NCBI GenBank assembly: GCA_964448935.1 | Contig: CAYVBE010000097.1 | Location: 1-14,601, forward strand | Length of the DNA: 14,601 nucleotides | Direction of reading: 5' to 3' | Origin: CAYVBE01 sp964448935 | GTDB taxonomy: Bacteria; Planctomycetota; Brocadiia; SM23-32 | In this document: piece after piece, positions 1-8,376 of the stretch | Position numbering within the stretch: the stretch's first letter is position 1 | How the letters are laid out: every line of letters starts with the position of its first letter | Program-made: the position numbers and the translations under genes | The notes under the pieces: model-generated | Seen by the model: the letters and a program-made list of their open reading frames with translations, nothing else | What the model was told of the DNA's origin: nothing | The model's database searches: none

Positions 1-468
1 ATCATCATCGGCAACGACCACGGCGGCTACCTGGCTAAAGTGGAGATAGTGAAGCACCTGGAGGAACGCGGCGTCGAAGTGACCGACATCGGGTGCGAAT
101 CGGAGGACATCGTGCGCTATCCCCGCTACGCACGGCGGGTTGCGGGGGCGGTGGCCCGGGGGGAGTTCGAGCGCGGCATCCTCATCTGCTCGACCGGTAT
201 CGGCATGTCCATCGCCGCCAACAAGGTCAAGGGCGTCCGGGCCAGCGTCTGCACCAGCCACTACATGGGCAAGATGACCCGCCGGCACAACGATTCCAAC
301 GTCCTCTGCCTGGGCGGCAAGATCACCGGAATCTACGAGCTGCTGGAGATCGTGGACGCGTGGTTGGAGAACGACTACAGCGGCGGCCGGCACGAGATAT
401 CACTCGGCCTGATCCACGACATGGAAGAAGAACTCGGTCTGGGCGTGCCGCCGAAGGAGGACGAATGA
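1..468 (+). CDS. rpiB: RpiB/LacAB-family sugar-phosphate isomerase (5' end cut by the window)
   Basis: Cytoplasmic aldose-ketose isomerase of the RpiB/LacA/LacB family, which interconverts ribose-5-P and ribulose-5-P or a related sugar phosphate. The reading frame is open from base 1 and begins IIIGNDHGGY, matching the family N-terminus (G-S/N-DHAG-F/Y), so only a few residues are missing. Family landmarks, numbered from the first visible residue: the ILICSTGIGMSIAANK loop with Cys63 and Thr65 (the position of the catalytic Cys/Thr of RpiB), and HND at 96-98 followed by VLCLGG. Most relatives have ICGTG; here it is ICSTG. The tail after about residue 130 is acidic and makes the protein slightly longer than the usual 145-150 aa. 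It overlaps the next gene by 4 bp (ATGA), implying coupled translation. The family is clear. The substrate (ribose-5-P, allose-6-P, galactose-6-P or other) cannot be told from sequence. Confidence 0.9.
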   Translation: MIIGNDHGGYLAKVEIVKHLEERGVEVTDIGCESEDIVRYPRYARRVAGAVARGEFERGILICSTGIGMSIAANKVKGVRASVCTSHYMGKMTRRHNDSNVLCLGGKITGIYELLEIVDAWLENDYSGGRHEISLGLIHDMEEELGLGVPPKEDE

Positions 469-1703
469 CCGTCAGCGCGAGGGATAAAGGGGTGCTCCGG
501 GAGCTGGGTGAGCAGGTCGCGCAGATCGCGGCGCTTCCCGTCCAGCAGGAGACGATCGAGCTGTGGAAGGCCCTGAACGGACTGGAACCCGCCCGACCGA
601 TGGTGGCCATAGATCAGATCCCGTGGAACGAGATGGACGTGGACGGGGAGCTGACGCTGCGCACGGAGGACGAGTTCTGCCGGGAGATGGAGACCGGTCT
701 GCGCCGAACCCTCTACCGCTGGAAGCACATGCGGGCCGACATGGTGGTCGAGCCCGTCATTGACGTCCGAAAAGCCATACGCGGGCAAGGGTTTGGCATC
801 GGCGTGGTCGAGGACCGCGCGGTGACCGACCCCACCAGCGCGGTCGTCGGCCACAACTACAAGGACCAGATTCCGGACGCGTCGGACATCGGGAAGATCA
901 AGAACCCCGACCCGGTGCTGGACGAGGACGCCACCGCCCGGCGCGAGGAGGTGGCCCACGAGATATTCGACGGCGTCCTGGAAGTGCGGATGCAGGGCAT
1001 GCGGCCGGTCTTTGCGCCGCTGGACCGCATTGTCACGTGGCGGGGCGCGCAGAACGTTGTGCTCGACGTGGCCGCCCGGCCCGATTTCATGCGCGCCGTC
1101 ATCGAACGGACCTCGGAGGCGAGCCAGGTGCTGCTGGACCGCCTGGAAGAGCGCAACCTGCTGGGCCTGCCGCAGAGCTGGATTCACTGCACCGGCGCCT
1201 TCACCGACGAGCTGCCCGCGCCCGGGTTCGACCCCGACGGGCCGCGTGCGCGGGACCTCTGGACCTTCGGCATGTCGCAGATATTCTCGACCGTCTCGCC
1301 GGCCATGCACGAGGAGTTCGAGCTGGAGCCGATGTCACGCTGGTTCGAGCGGTTCGGGCTGGCCTACTACGGCTGCTGCGAGCCGCTGGATCAGAAGGTG
1401 AGTATGATCCGGAAGATGCCGAACGTGCGGAAGGTCTCCATGAGCCCGTGGGTGGACGTGGAGCGCGGCGCGGAGAACCTGGGGGGCGACTTCGTCTTCT
1501 CCCGCAAGCCCAGCCCTGCCTTCCTGGCCCGTCCCCTGTGGGACCCCGAGGCGGTAGAGGCGGACCTGCGGGAGACCGTGGACGCCTGCGCGCGGCACGG
1601 CTGTCCGGTGGAACTGATCCTGAAGGACATCAGTACGGTCTCCTACGAGCCGCAGCGCCTCTGGGAATGGGTGGATGTCGCCATGCGCGTGGCCCGCGGA
1701 TAG
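465..1703 (+). CDS. Uroporphyrinogen-decarboxylase-superfamily protein (MtaA/CmuA-like), 412 aa
   Basis: The ATG at 465 overlaps the stop of the isomerase gene (ATGA) and has AAGGAGG a few bases upstream, which fixes the start. The protein looks cytoplasmic and has no signal peptide. The sequence resembles the URO-D superfamily branch abundant in PVC-type and other environmental bacteria: an HC pair at residues 241-242 (WIHCTGAF), a YYGCCEPLD segment at 301-309, and a C-terminal GCPVELILKDISTVS strand. True HemE makes coproporphyrinogen. MtaA and CmuA relatives instead move methyl groups between corrinoid proteins and thiols, using a zinc held by one His and two Cys. H241/C242 and C304 or C305 are candidate ligands, which favours a methyltransferase-like role over haem synthesis (inference). 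No corrinoid protein gene is visible nearby. The pairing with a sugar isomerase and a secreted glycosidase-like gene is unexplained. Superfamily membership is confident; the reaction is unknown. Confidence 0.8.
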   Translation: MTVSARDKGVLRELGEQVAQIAALPVQQETIELWKALNGLEPARPMVAIDQIPWNEMDVDGELTLRTEDEFCREMETGLRRTLYRWKHMRADMVVEPVIDVRKAIRGQGFGIGVVEDRAVTDPTSAVVGHNYKDQIPDASDIGKIKNPDPVLDEDATARREEVAHEIFDGVLEVRMQGMRPVFAPLDRIVTWRGAQNVVLDVAARPDFMRAVIERTSEASQVLLDRLEERNLLGLPQSWIHCTGAFTDELPAPGFDPDGPRARDLWTFGMSQIFSTVSPAMHEEFELEPMSRWFERFGLAYYGCCEPLDQKVSMIRKMPNVRKVSMSPWVDVERGAENLGGDFVFSRKPSPAFLARPLWDPEAVEADLRETVDACARHGCPVELILKDISTVSYEPQRLWEWVDVAMRVARG

Positions 1704-1730
1704 TGGCTTCTTTTCGAGAGGAGGTCCCCG

Positions 1731-4529
1731 ATGGTTTGCAGGCGCCTCGCATTGATCGTCTGTCTGACCCTTCTGTGCAGCGCCGCCTCGGGCGCGGAAC
1801 GGGTGCTCCGGCTGCACGATTTCGAGACACCCGATGAGCTGAACGCCTGGCAGTTCAACAGCGGGACCGGGCGTCTGGTCACCGAGGGCGCCACGCAGGG
1901 CAGCCGGGCGCTGGAGCTGACCTTCGATCCGCAAGGGCGCTACAACGCGGGATACCTCTACTGGAAACGCGTCCGCCGGGACTGGTCCGGCTTTAGCGCA
2001 CTGATCATTGATGTGTATAACCCCTCGGAAGAGCCCCTGGCCGGCTACCTGCTGGTGGCCGACGAGGCGTGGCGACGCAATGGGGGCACCTACTGGAACC
2101 GCCACAACGGCCGCACCACGTTCGCGCCCGGCCGGACGCGTTGGACGATCCCCGTCAGCGGGCTCTACCGCGGCGAAGCGGGCAGCCGCAATAACGACAT
2201 TCCGCGTAACATAGACCCCGACAGCATTGTGCGCGTGGACCTGGGCTTCGGCCGGCCGGGGCGCAGCGGGCGGGTGATCCTCGACAACATGCGGCTGGTG
2301 CGGGCGGACCGTCCGGAGGGCGTGTGGGCCTTCGACTTCGGACCGCCGGGCCAGGCCGCCATGCTCGGCTGGACGCCCGTCTCGCACGAGACCCGGTACA
2401 CGCCGCAGTCCGGCCACGGCTGGGGGCCACAGGGCGGCTCTCCCTGGAACGGGGCGGCGCGGGACACCACCTTCGGCCCCATGCTGCTGCGCGACTTCTG
2501 CGAAGCCGGCGGCTATCGCTTCCGGGTGGACGTCCCGGCGGGCCGCTACGGGGTGTTGGTGTTCTACGAGAACGCCGGCTACTGGGGCGGGGAGCAAGCG
2601 CGGCACACCGAGCGACGCATTCTGATCAACGGCCGCCCCGTATGGCAGGAGAAACGCCCCGACGGATCCCGCCAGCCGCTCTACCGCTTCGAACAGGTCG
2701 AACCCGTCAGACGCGACATCTGGGATACCTACATGGCGGGAGAGCTGGCGCGGCCGGTGCGGTTCGAGGTGGCGGTAGAGCGGGACGGTCTCGATCTGCG
2801 GTTCGAGGCGGACAGGGCCTGGGGAAGCAAGCTGGCCGGCCTGGCCGTGGTGCGGCAAGACGACGCGCGGGCACAGGCGTGGGTTCGCGATCAACTGGGC
2901 GCCGTGAAGGAGGATTTCCGCAGCGCCGCCGCCTGCCTGGACGAACCTGCCCCGTCGCTGGACGCGCCCGAAGGCGCGGACCTGCTGGCGTGGCCCGTCC
3001 GGATCGAGGATACGATTACCCCGAACTCGGTACCGCCGGCCAACGAGGCCGTGCCGTCCCGCCTGAACCGTCTGGCCGTCCGCGGGGAATACGAGCCGTT
3101 CTGCCTCGCGGTCCGGCCGCTGCGGGCCCTGGGCGAGTGCCGACTGCACCTCGAGCCCTTCGAGGGTCCGGGCACGCTGGAGGCCACGCCGACGGTGGTG
3201 TGGTACAACACCAGCCGCGGCTTCAACAGCATCGCCTACCGCATCCGCCCGCACACGCTGCGCGAGCAGGCCACAGTGGACCTGCCGGCCAACCTCACGC
3301 GGGAGTTCATCGTCACGGTCCGCGTGCCGGTGGATGCCCCGCCGGGCGATTACCGGGGCGCCCTCGTGCTGCGGGATACAGACGGCGCGGAGCTGCTGCG
3401 CGTGCCGCTGCGGCTCACCGTCAGCGGTGTAGTGCTCGACCGGGAGACGGACTTCCTGATGGGTTTCTACGGCCTGATGCCGCCGCTGATCGAGGACGAG
3501 GCGCGGCGCTGGCAGGTGCTGGAGGAGACGCTGGTCATGCTGCGGGAGCACGGTATGAACGCCGTCTCCGGCGGGCCGAGCTGGCGGCTGACCGGTTGGC
3601 GCGACGGGCAGCCGGCCATTGACTTCGGCGACATGGATCGCTTCTTCGCCCTCCTGCACCGGCACGGTTTCAACGGTCCGCTCAACGGCTACGGCGGCGC
3701 GCGGTTCCTCGGGCTGCACCAGCGCTGGGCCTACGAGAAGGGGGAGACGGGCCGTGAGGTCGAGCGGCAGAGCGGACTGCCCTACCCCGAGGCGGTCATG
3801 CGCGCCTGGAAGGCGGTGGACGAACATGCCCGCGCGAACGATTGGCCCGCCATCCTGTACGCCATGTGCGACGAGACCCGCGTGCGCGAGAAAGCGGAGC
3901 GAGAGTTGGAGTTCATGCGGCTGATGGGCCGGGTCAGCCGGACGTTCCCGCGGACGCTCCGCACCAGCGGTTCCTACAGCGTCTCCTTCCGAGAACGCTC
4001 CACGGACCCGGACGCCCTGGCCTACTGGCACCAGCGCTTCTTCCGGGAACTCGACATAAGCTGCCTGAACCGCCACGACGAGTCCGTCATGGCCGAGGCG
4101 CGGCGTCTGGGCAAGGAGATCCACATCTACAACCAGGGCCGCACACGCTACACGTTCGGCCTATACCAGTGGAGCGAACACCGCAAAGGCGTCCGCGCGC
4201 GCTGGCAGTGGCACCTTAACGTCCTTTACGGCTACCAGTTCTTCGACCTCGACGCGCGCGAGCCGGACAACGCCATGCTGTGCTACGGCCGCGAGACGCT
4301 CTACCCCACCATCCATTTCGAGCGCTGTCGCGAGGGGGCGGAGGATTTCTACCTCTACAACACATTGTCGAAGCGGGCGGCACGCGGCGGCGACGAGGCC
4401 GCCACGAAACTGGTGGCGGAGTTGGAAGGAAGCGTCGCCCTGAACCAGCGCACCCCGCCGGACGGCTATGATGCGGACGCGCTGAAGGCGCGGGTGGTGG
4501 AGGCAGTCGAGAGGCTTCAGATGGACTGA
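1731..4529 (+). CDS. Exported GH123/DUF4091-like glycoside hydrolase candidate, 932 aa
   Basis: The ATG at 1731 follows a strong Shine-Dalgarno (AGAGGAGGT, 1717-1725), 27 bp after the previous stop. Residues 1-22 are a signal peptide (basic start, hydrophobic core, SAASGA). Residues about 25-190 form a beta-rich, CBM-like domain (start LHDFET, end VILDNMRLV). Residues about 198-375 begin FDFGP and look like a malectin/galactose-binding-type domain. Residues about 420-570 are a beta-sandwich linker. Residues about 570-890 resemble the GH123/DUF4091 catalytic TIM barrel: MGFYGLMPP, ILYAMCDETR with adjacent Asp714-Glu715, then a late EGAEDFYLY segment near 868-875. GH123 N-acetylgalactosaminidases use such an Asp-Glu pair for substrate-assisted catalysis, so D714-E715 are the likely catalytic residues (inference). 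The substrate is unknown; it may be an HexNAc-containing glycan. The coding end overlaps the convergent PPC gene by 13 bp. Confidence 0.78.
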   Translation: MVCRRLALIVCLTLLCSAASGAERVLRLHDFETPDELNAWQFNSGTGRLVTEGATQGSRALELTFDPQGRYNAGYLYWKRVRRDWSGFSALIIDVYNPSEEPLAGYLLVADEAWRRNGGTYWNRHNGRTTFAPGRTRWTIPVSGLYRGEAGSRNNDIPRNIDPDSIVRVDLGFGRPGRSGRVILDNMRLVRADRPEGVWAFDFGPPGQAAMLGWTPVSHETRYTPQSGHGWGPQGGSPWNGAARDTTFGPMLLRDFCEAGGYRFRVDVPAGRYGVLVFYENAGYWGGEQARHTERRILINGRPVWQEKRPDGSRQPLYRFEQVEPVRRDIWDTYMAGELARPVRFEVAVERDGLDLRFEADRAWGSKLAGLAVVRQDDARAQAWVRDQLGAVKEDFRSAAACLDEPAPSLDAPEGADLLAWPVRIEDTITPNSVPPANEAVPSRLNRLAVRGEYEPFCLAVRPLRALGECRLHLEPFEGPGTLEATPTVVWYNTSRGFNSIAYRIRPHTLREQATVDLPANLTREFIVTVRVPVDAPPGDYRGALVLRDTDGAELLRVPLRLTVSGVVLDRETDFLMGFYGLMPPLIEDEARRWQVLEETLVMLREHGMNAVSGGPSWRLTGWRDGQPAIDFGDMDRFFALLHRHGFNGPLNGYGGARFLGLHQRWAYEKGETGREVERQSGLPYPEAVMRAWKAVDEHARANDWPAILYAMCDETRVREKAERELEFMRLMGRVSRTFPRTLRTSGSYSVSFRERSTDPDALAYWHQRFFRELDISCLNRHDESVMAEARRLGKEIHIYNQGRTRYTFGLYQWSEHRKGVRARWQWHLNVLYGYQFFDLDAREPDNAMLCYGRETLYPTIHFERCREGAEDFYLYNTLSKRAARGGDEAATKLVAELEGSVALNQRTPPDGYDADALKARVVEAVERLQMD

Positions 4530-6910
4530 TCGCCCGGCTCGACGATCACGAAGGGGATGACGGGCAGGACGCCGAGCTGGGTCTTGCGCACGATGGTCTG
4601 CTCCTTGCCGTCCGGGCCTTTCCTCTCGATCTCCCTCTCGACGGTAATACCGAGCAGGAGGTTATCGCTGTAGCCGACGGGAAGCTTTCCGCCCTCGGCC
4701 TTCAGTTGGAACGTGAGCTCGTTATTCTCAACGTTGGCATTCGCCGCCGACACCCCGTCGGGCGCGTCCTGCGGACTAAGGAAGACCTGGCGCACCCCTC
4801 GCGCCCATACGCGGCCCACCCGGACGGGCACCGTTCCCCCGGCCGGCACGCGAACCGGCGTCCGCGTCTCCAGCACGCCCGGGAAGGTCTGCCACGCCTT
4901 CTTGGTCACGTAGACCAGGAACTCCTCCGTCGGCACCAGGTGCCGCCACAGGAACGCCTGCATGGCGTCCTCACACGGCGTGACGGGGCGACGGATGACT
5001 TCGCCCCCCACATTCACCCGCCCTTGCAGCGCCAGGTTCAAACGGTCCTCTTCCGCACCCTGGTCAGGCCTGAGGGTCATGGGAATGCTGTCCAGCCCGG
5101 CGGGAATCCGGTTGCCCTCCACCGCGAAGCTTGACTGCGGGTCACCGGGCACGATCTCTATCGCGCCCTCGAAGCCGTCCTTGCGCAGCACGTGGACGGC
5201 GATGGGCACGACGGACCCCGGCCGAACCGTGACGGCACAGGGGCTGACGTGCAGCGTGAAGTCCGGCCGCGGCGGCGAGATGCGCAGCCGGTAGGCGTAG
5301 GCCGAGCCGCCGTGACGCCGCACATCCGATATCTGCACGCGATAGACCCCGTCCGCCGGCAGCTCGGTCATCAGATAAGAATCGGCGTGGTGGGTCAACG
5401 TGCCCATGTCCGTGTGCAGGTGGCCGCTCTTATAGACGTAATCGTCGTTCCAGTCCAGCACCTTCCCCGAGGCGTCCATCACCCGCAGCAGGGAGTCCAG
5501 CGGCGAGTGCAGCCGCCGGGCCACCACTTCCGCCACCACGCGCTCGCCAGCCTTGCCCTCGAACTCGAACGCATCCGTGTCCCCGGCGCGCTCGATGCGC
5601 CCGTTGACGATCAAGGGCAGCGTGACACGCTGCGCCTTCCCCTCGTTCGGCTCCTTCTCCACGATCTCGGGCAGGGAATCCACGCCGTAGCATATGTCGT
5701 TGGAGATGTGCCCGTTGTGACTCACGTGCGTGCGCCGCACGGGGCCGCCCTCCGGGTCGGTATCCAGGCCGACCCGGGCGGCGTCCAGGTTCCATCCGGT
5801 GATCCGGGCTTCTACCTCGCTCCCCTCGCGCCCGCCCAGCGGGAAGACCTCCGTCACGAAGGGCAGTTCGCCGATGGAAAGCCGATACACGAAATCCTCC
5901 CGCCCCCGGAAGATGGCGTCGCGTATCTCCACCTCGTATTCGCCGTCTCGCGGCACCTCGAACAGCAGCACGGGGTCGGGGTGAAAGCGCCAGTCGTCGG
6001 CGTAGGCCACCTCGCGGCCGTCCCCGTCGAAGAGGGCCAGCGTGGCCTGGAACCAGCCCGGCACGGCGTCCGCCAGGAAGGGCACCAGCCGCCGCGCGTG
6101 GGCCTCGATCACCAGCCGCCGGCCGGCCTTCGCGCGGAACCGCAGCCTGTCCACGTCGCCCGGCAGCATTTGACCGTTCACCAACACCGGCAGTTCCAGC
6201 GTGCGCCTGGGCGGCAGGAAGGGAAACTCCTCCGGGTCGTTGACCTCCTGCTCCATCACCTCCGGCAGTGTGCCCACCCGGAACGGCATGGGGTTCGTGA
6301 CGCCCCGGTTCGAGCCGAGCCTGATCTCCCGGTTGCCCGGCTGCGCGTCCTGGCCCACCGTCACCTGGATCAGCACCACCTCCTCGAGCTGAGCGTTCGG
6401 CTGGTTCTTCTCCATGGTCGTGCGGTCCAGGAACAGCCGGTGCACCTGCTGGATCTGCCGCAGGTTCATGCCGTCCAGGTCCTGCAGGAGCGGATGCTCG
6501 GGCAGCTCGACGGGCTCCCCGTCCTGCGCCTCCGGCTTCTTCTGGTTCTTGCGGGGCAGCAGATGCCGCGGGATCTCGACCTTCCGGCCGCTCTGCTCCA
6601 ACTCCGCCGCGCGCTTCTGCCGCAGCTCGGCCAGCGTCTGGAGGAGCATCATGCGCTGCTCGCGGCTGACGTTCATCCGCAGGGCGTAGTACTTGACGAC
6701 CTTGCCCTCCACACCCCCGCCGGAAACGTAAACCTCCTGCGCACCGCGCAGGAACTGGCCGCCGGCCAGGACCTCGAACGTGGTGCCCCGCCGGCCGCCC
6801 GCGGGATAGACGTAACCGATGTGCGGTTCACGCTCGGCGGCCGTCGCCCACAGGGACCCGGCCACCAGCAGGACCAGCATGCTCTTGAGCGCTCGTGCAG
6901 TCATATTCAC
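4517..6910 (-). CDS. Exported PPC-domain protein of the planctomycete type, 797 aa
   Basis: Third gene of the minus-strand operon. A GTG start at 6910 overlaps the DUF1501 stop (GTGA); the ATG two codons later (6904) is an equally possible start. Residues 1-25 are a signal peptide ending ATAAE. Residues about 28-78 and 178-212 look like the two halves of an IPT/Ig-like fold (YPAGGRRGTTFEV ... NPMPFRVG), split by a charged Lys/Arg/Glu/Gln-rich insert (about 81-175). Two bacterial pre-peptidase C-terminal (PPC)-like beta domains follow, about 220-346 (DVDRLRFRAKAG) and 415-545 (EKEPNE, DTDAFEFEGKAG), separated by another Ig-like segment. The C-terminal 250 residues are beta-rich Ig-like repeats. 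No peptidase motif is present. Proteins like this commonly sit beside DUF1501 and DUF1549/1553 genes; their role is unknown, but they are probably exported adhesive or scaffold partners. Confidence 0.8.
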   Translation of the reverse strand: MNMTARALKSMLVLLVAGSLWATAAEREPHIGYVYPAGGRRGTTFEVLAGGQFLRGAQEVYVSGGGVEGKVVKYYALRMNVSREQRMMLLQTLAELRQKRAAELEQSGRKVEIPRHLLPRKNQKKPEAQDGEPVELPEHPLLQDLDGMNLRQIQQVHRLFLDRTTMEKNQPNAQLEEVVLIQVTVGQDAQPGNREIRLGSNRGVTNPMPFRVGTLPEVMEQEVNDPEEFPFLPPRRTLELPVLVNGQMLPGDVDRLRFRAKAGRRLVIEAHARRLVPFLADAVPGWFQATLALFDGDGREVAYADDWRFHPDPVLLFEVPRDGEYEVEIRDAIFRGREDFVYRLSIGELPFVTEVFPLGGREGSEVEARITGWNLDAARVGLDTDPEGGPVRRTHVSHNGHISNDICYGVDSLPEIVEKEPNEGKAQRVTLPLIVNGRIERAGDTDAFEFEGKAGERVVAEVVARRLHSPLDSLLRVMDASGKVLDWNDDYVYKSGHLHTDMGTLTHHADSYLMTELPADGVYRVQISDVRRHGGSAYAYRLRISPPRPDFTLHVSPCAVTVRPGSVVPIAVHVLRKDGFEGAIEIVPGDPQSSFAVEGNRIPAGLDSIPMTLRPDQGAEEDRLNLALQGRVNVGGEVIRRPVTPCEDAMQAFLWRHLVPTEEFLVYVTKKAWQTFPGVLETRTPVRVPAGGTVPVRVGRVWARGVRQVFLSPQDAPDGVSAANANVENNELTFQLKAEGGKLPVGYSDNLLLGITVEREIERKGPDGKEQTIVRKTQLGVLPVIPFVIVEPGDQSI

Positions 6911-8223
6911 ATAATCTCGGTCAACATGCCGCCGCTCTCTTCGCCGGCGGGCAGTATCTTCAGGTCCAGCCCGCGCGGGTTGGCCAGCGGGCCGTCGGGG
7001 TCAATGCCCAGCTTCACGTACATGCTGCGGATCAGATCGCCCGGCCATACGGGGCGCTCCGCAACGTTCTCGCCCTTCTCGTCGGAAGCGCCGACCACGC
7101 GGCCGCCCTTGAACCCGCCGCCGGCCACCACGGCGCTGAAGCACTTGCCGTAGTGGTTGCGGCCGCCGTTCCAGGGCGGGTCCCACATCACCTTCGGGCC
7201 GCGGCCGAACTCGCCGCTCCACCACACGATGGTGCTCTCCAGCAGGCTGCGGTCGGCCAGGTCCTCAAGCAGCGTGGCCATGCCCCGGTCCATCTCCGGC
7301 AGCTTCCGCTGCATGGTCTCGAAGTGTTTCTTGTGGGTGTCCCAGCCGCGATAGTTGATGGTGATGTAGGGCACGCCGTGCTCGACCAGTCGCCGCGCCA
7401 TCAGGCACGACTGGCCGAAGGTGTTGCGCCCGTAGCGGTCCCGCAGATCGTCCCCTTCCTGCGAGAGATCGAACAACTCGCGCGCCTCGCCGAACATCAT
7501 GTCGTAGGCTTCGGCCTCGCACCGATCGTGCAGGGCAAGCCGGGGGTTCTCCGGCATGGCGTCGCCGATGGTGTCCAGGGCGTGGAGCAGTTTGCGGCGG
7601 CTCTGCTGGCGCTGGTCGGAAATGCCGGGCGCCACGATGCCCTCCACCGCGAACGGCGTGCGGTTGGGGTCCCCGCCCGTGGAAAAGGGCTTGTACAGCG
7701 GCCCCAGGAAACCCGACTCGGAGAAGCGCCCCTGCGGATGGGTCAGCACGATGTAGGGCGGCACCACGCCTTTAAAGTTCTCACCGAGCATCAGGGATGC
7801 CACCGCGCCCACGCACGGATAGACCAGCCTGCCCGGCCTGCGTCCGGTCTGCACCATGTAGGACGCCGTCTCGTGCCCGTTGATGCCGTGGGTCATGCTG
7901 CGGATGATGGCATACTTGTCCGCCTGCTGCGCCAGCAGCGGTATGGCGGCGTTGACCCGTATGCCGTCCACGTTGGTGGAAATGGTCTCGGCGAGCGGCC
8001 CGGTGTAGTCCTCGCCGGCGTCCGGCTTGGGGTCAAAGGTGTCTATGTGTGCCGGGCCGCCCCACATCCATATCTGGATCACCGATCTGGCCTGCGCCGT
8101 CGGCTGCGCCCACGCGGTGCGACCGGGCAAGGCACCCGTCAGCGTCGCCCCGGCGGCGCCCAGGGCAAACCCCTTCAGCACATCGCGCCGCGTTATGCGC
8201 ATCGCGCCTCGCTTCCGTGTCAT
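6907..8223 (-). CDS. DUF1501 protein with Tat signal, 438 aa
   Basis: DUF1501 proteins have an alkaline-phosphatase/sulfatase-like fold; their biochemical activity is not established. Residues 11-40 are a twin-arginine signal (TRRDVLKGF, then a hydrophobic Ala/Gly run ending AWAQ), so the protein should be exported folded. Family landmarks: MWGGPAHIDTFDPK at 53-66, HGINGHETASY, GWDTH in the middle, then WWSGEFGRGP and a GRNHY segment in the last third. The classical sulfatase C-x-P-S-R signature is absent. The ATG at 8223 is taken as start because a leader ORF stop overlaps it; Met8 (8202), preceded by GGAAGCGAGG, is a plausible alternative that keeps the Tat motif. The 3' end overlaps the PPC gene by 4 bp, so these two are surely co-translated. 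The gene lies downstream of the DUF1549/1553 gene, the usual planctomycete order. Confidence 0.9.
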   Translation of the reverse strand: MTRKRGAMRITRRDVLKGFALGAAGATLTGALPGRTAWAQPTAQARSVIQIWMWGGPAHIDTFDPKPDAGEDYTGPLAETISTNVDGIRVNAAIPLLAQQADKYAIIRSMTHGINGHETASYMVQTGRRPGRLVYPCVGAVASLMLGENFKGVVPPYIVLTHPQGRFSESGFLGPLYKPFSTGGDPNRTPFAVEGIVAPGISDQRQQSRRKLLHALDTIGDAMPENPRLALHDRCEAEAYDMMFGEARELFDLSQEGDDLRDRYGRNTFGQSCLMARRLVEHGVPYITINYRGWDTHKKHFETMQRKLPEMDRGMATLLEDLADRSLLESTIVWWSGEFGRGPKVMWDPPWNGGRNHYGKCFSAVVAGGGFKGGRVVGASDEKGENVAERPVWPGDLIRSMYVKLGIDPDGPLANPRGLDLKILPAGEESGGMLTEIM

Positions 8224-8255
8224 TTTTCCGCCCTCACCTGCCGCTCAAAAAGCAT
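8220..8255 (-). CDS. Possible 11-codon leader ORF coupled to the DUF1501 gene
   Basis: Reading the minus strand, GGGAGGA (8270-8264) lies 8 nt before an ATG at 8255. The ORF encodes MLFERQVRAEK and stops with TGA at 8222-8220, which overlaps the DUF1501 start as ATGA. The Shine-Dalgarno is far better than the one directly in front of the DUF1501 ATG, so ribosomes may load here and re-initiate on the main gene. Alternatively it is chance, or a vestige. No regulatory codon run or attenuator is seen in it. Confidence 0.35.
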   Translation of the reverse strand: MLFERQVRAEK

Positions 8256-8263
8256 CCGTTCAA

Positions 8264-8282
8264 TCCTCCCGGCTCAGTGCCG
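8264..8282. repeat. 19-bp direct repeat, copy 1
   Basis: TCCTCCCGGCTCAGTGCCG, identical to the copy at 8377-8395 and 113 bp from it. On the minus strand it reads as a His codon, a TGA stop, and a GGGAGGA ribosome-binding site. In copy 2 this is the true end of the DUF1549/1553 gene; here the same bases lie in the intergenic mRNA and supply the leader ORF's Shine-Dalgarno. Confidence 0.8.
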
Positions 8283-8289
8283 CTTCCAT

Positions 8290-8330
8290 CGTCATTGCGG
8301 GCCTCGCCCTGCGGGGCGAAGCAACCTCGC
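8290..8330. repeat. REP/MITE-like palindromic intergenic element
   Basis: The stretch contains outer arms TTGC (8295-8298) and GCAA (8321-8324) around an inner stem TCGCCC (8304-8309) and GGGCGA (8314-8319) with a 4-nt loop, separated by small internal loops. The CATTGCG...GAAGCAACCTC layout resembles widespread short interspersed palindromes with CATTGCGA...GCAATCTC ends known from many bacterial genomes (recalled resemblance, not searched). It lies in the mRNA between the DUF1549/1553 and DUF1501 genes and could act as an mRNA-stability or attenuating hairpin. The 19-bp repeats flank it on both sides. Confidence 0.5.
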
Positions 8331-8376
8331 CGTTCCTGCCGCTGCTCCCCCACCCAAATGTCACGAAGTCCGAGTC

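Noticed and set aside
1731..1800. Lipoprotein signal in the GH123-like protein (Cys11 or Cys16)
   Set aside because: The residue before Cys16 is Leu, not Gly/Ala/Ser, so no proper lipobox; a normal signal peptide fits better.
1335..4124. A 929-codon open frame on the minus strand opposite the GH123-like gene
   Set aside because: High-GC shadow: its translation is low-complexity Arg/Pro/Ala/His-rich, while the plus strand has a signal peptide, a strong ribosome site and recognisable domains.
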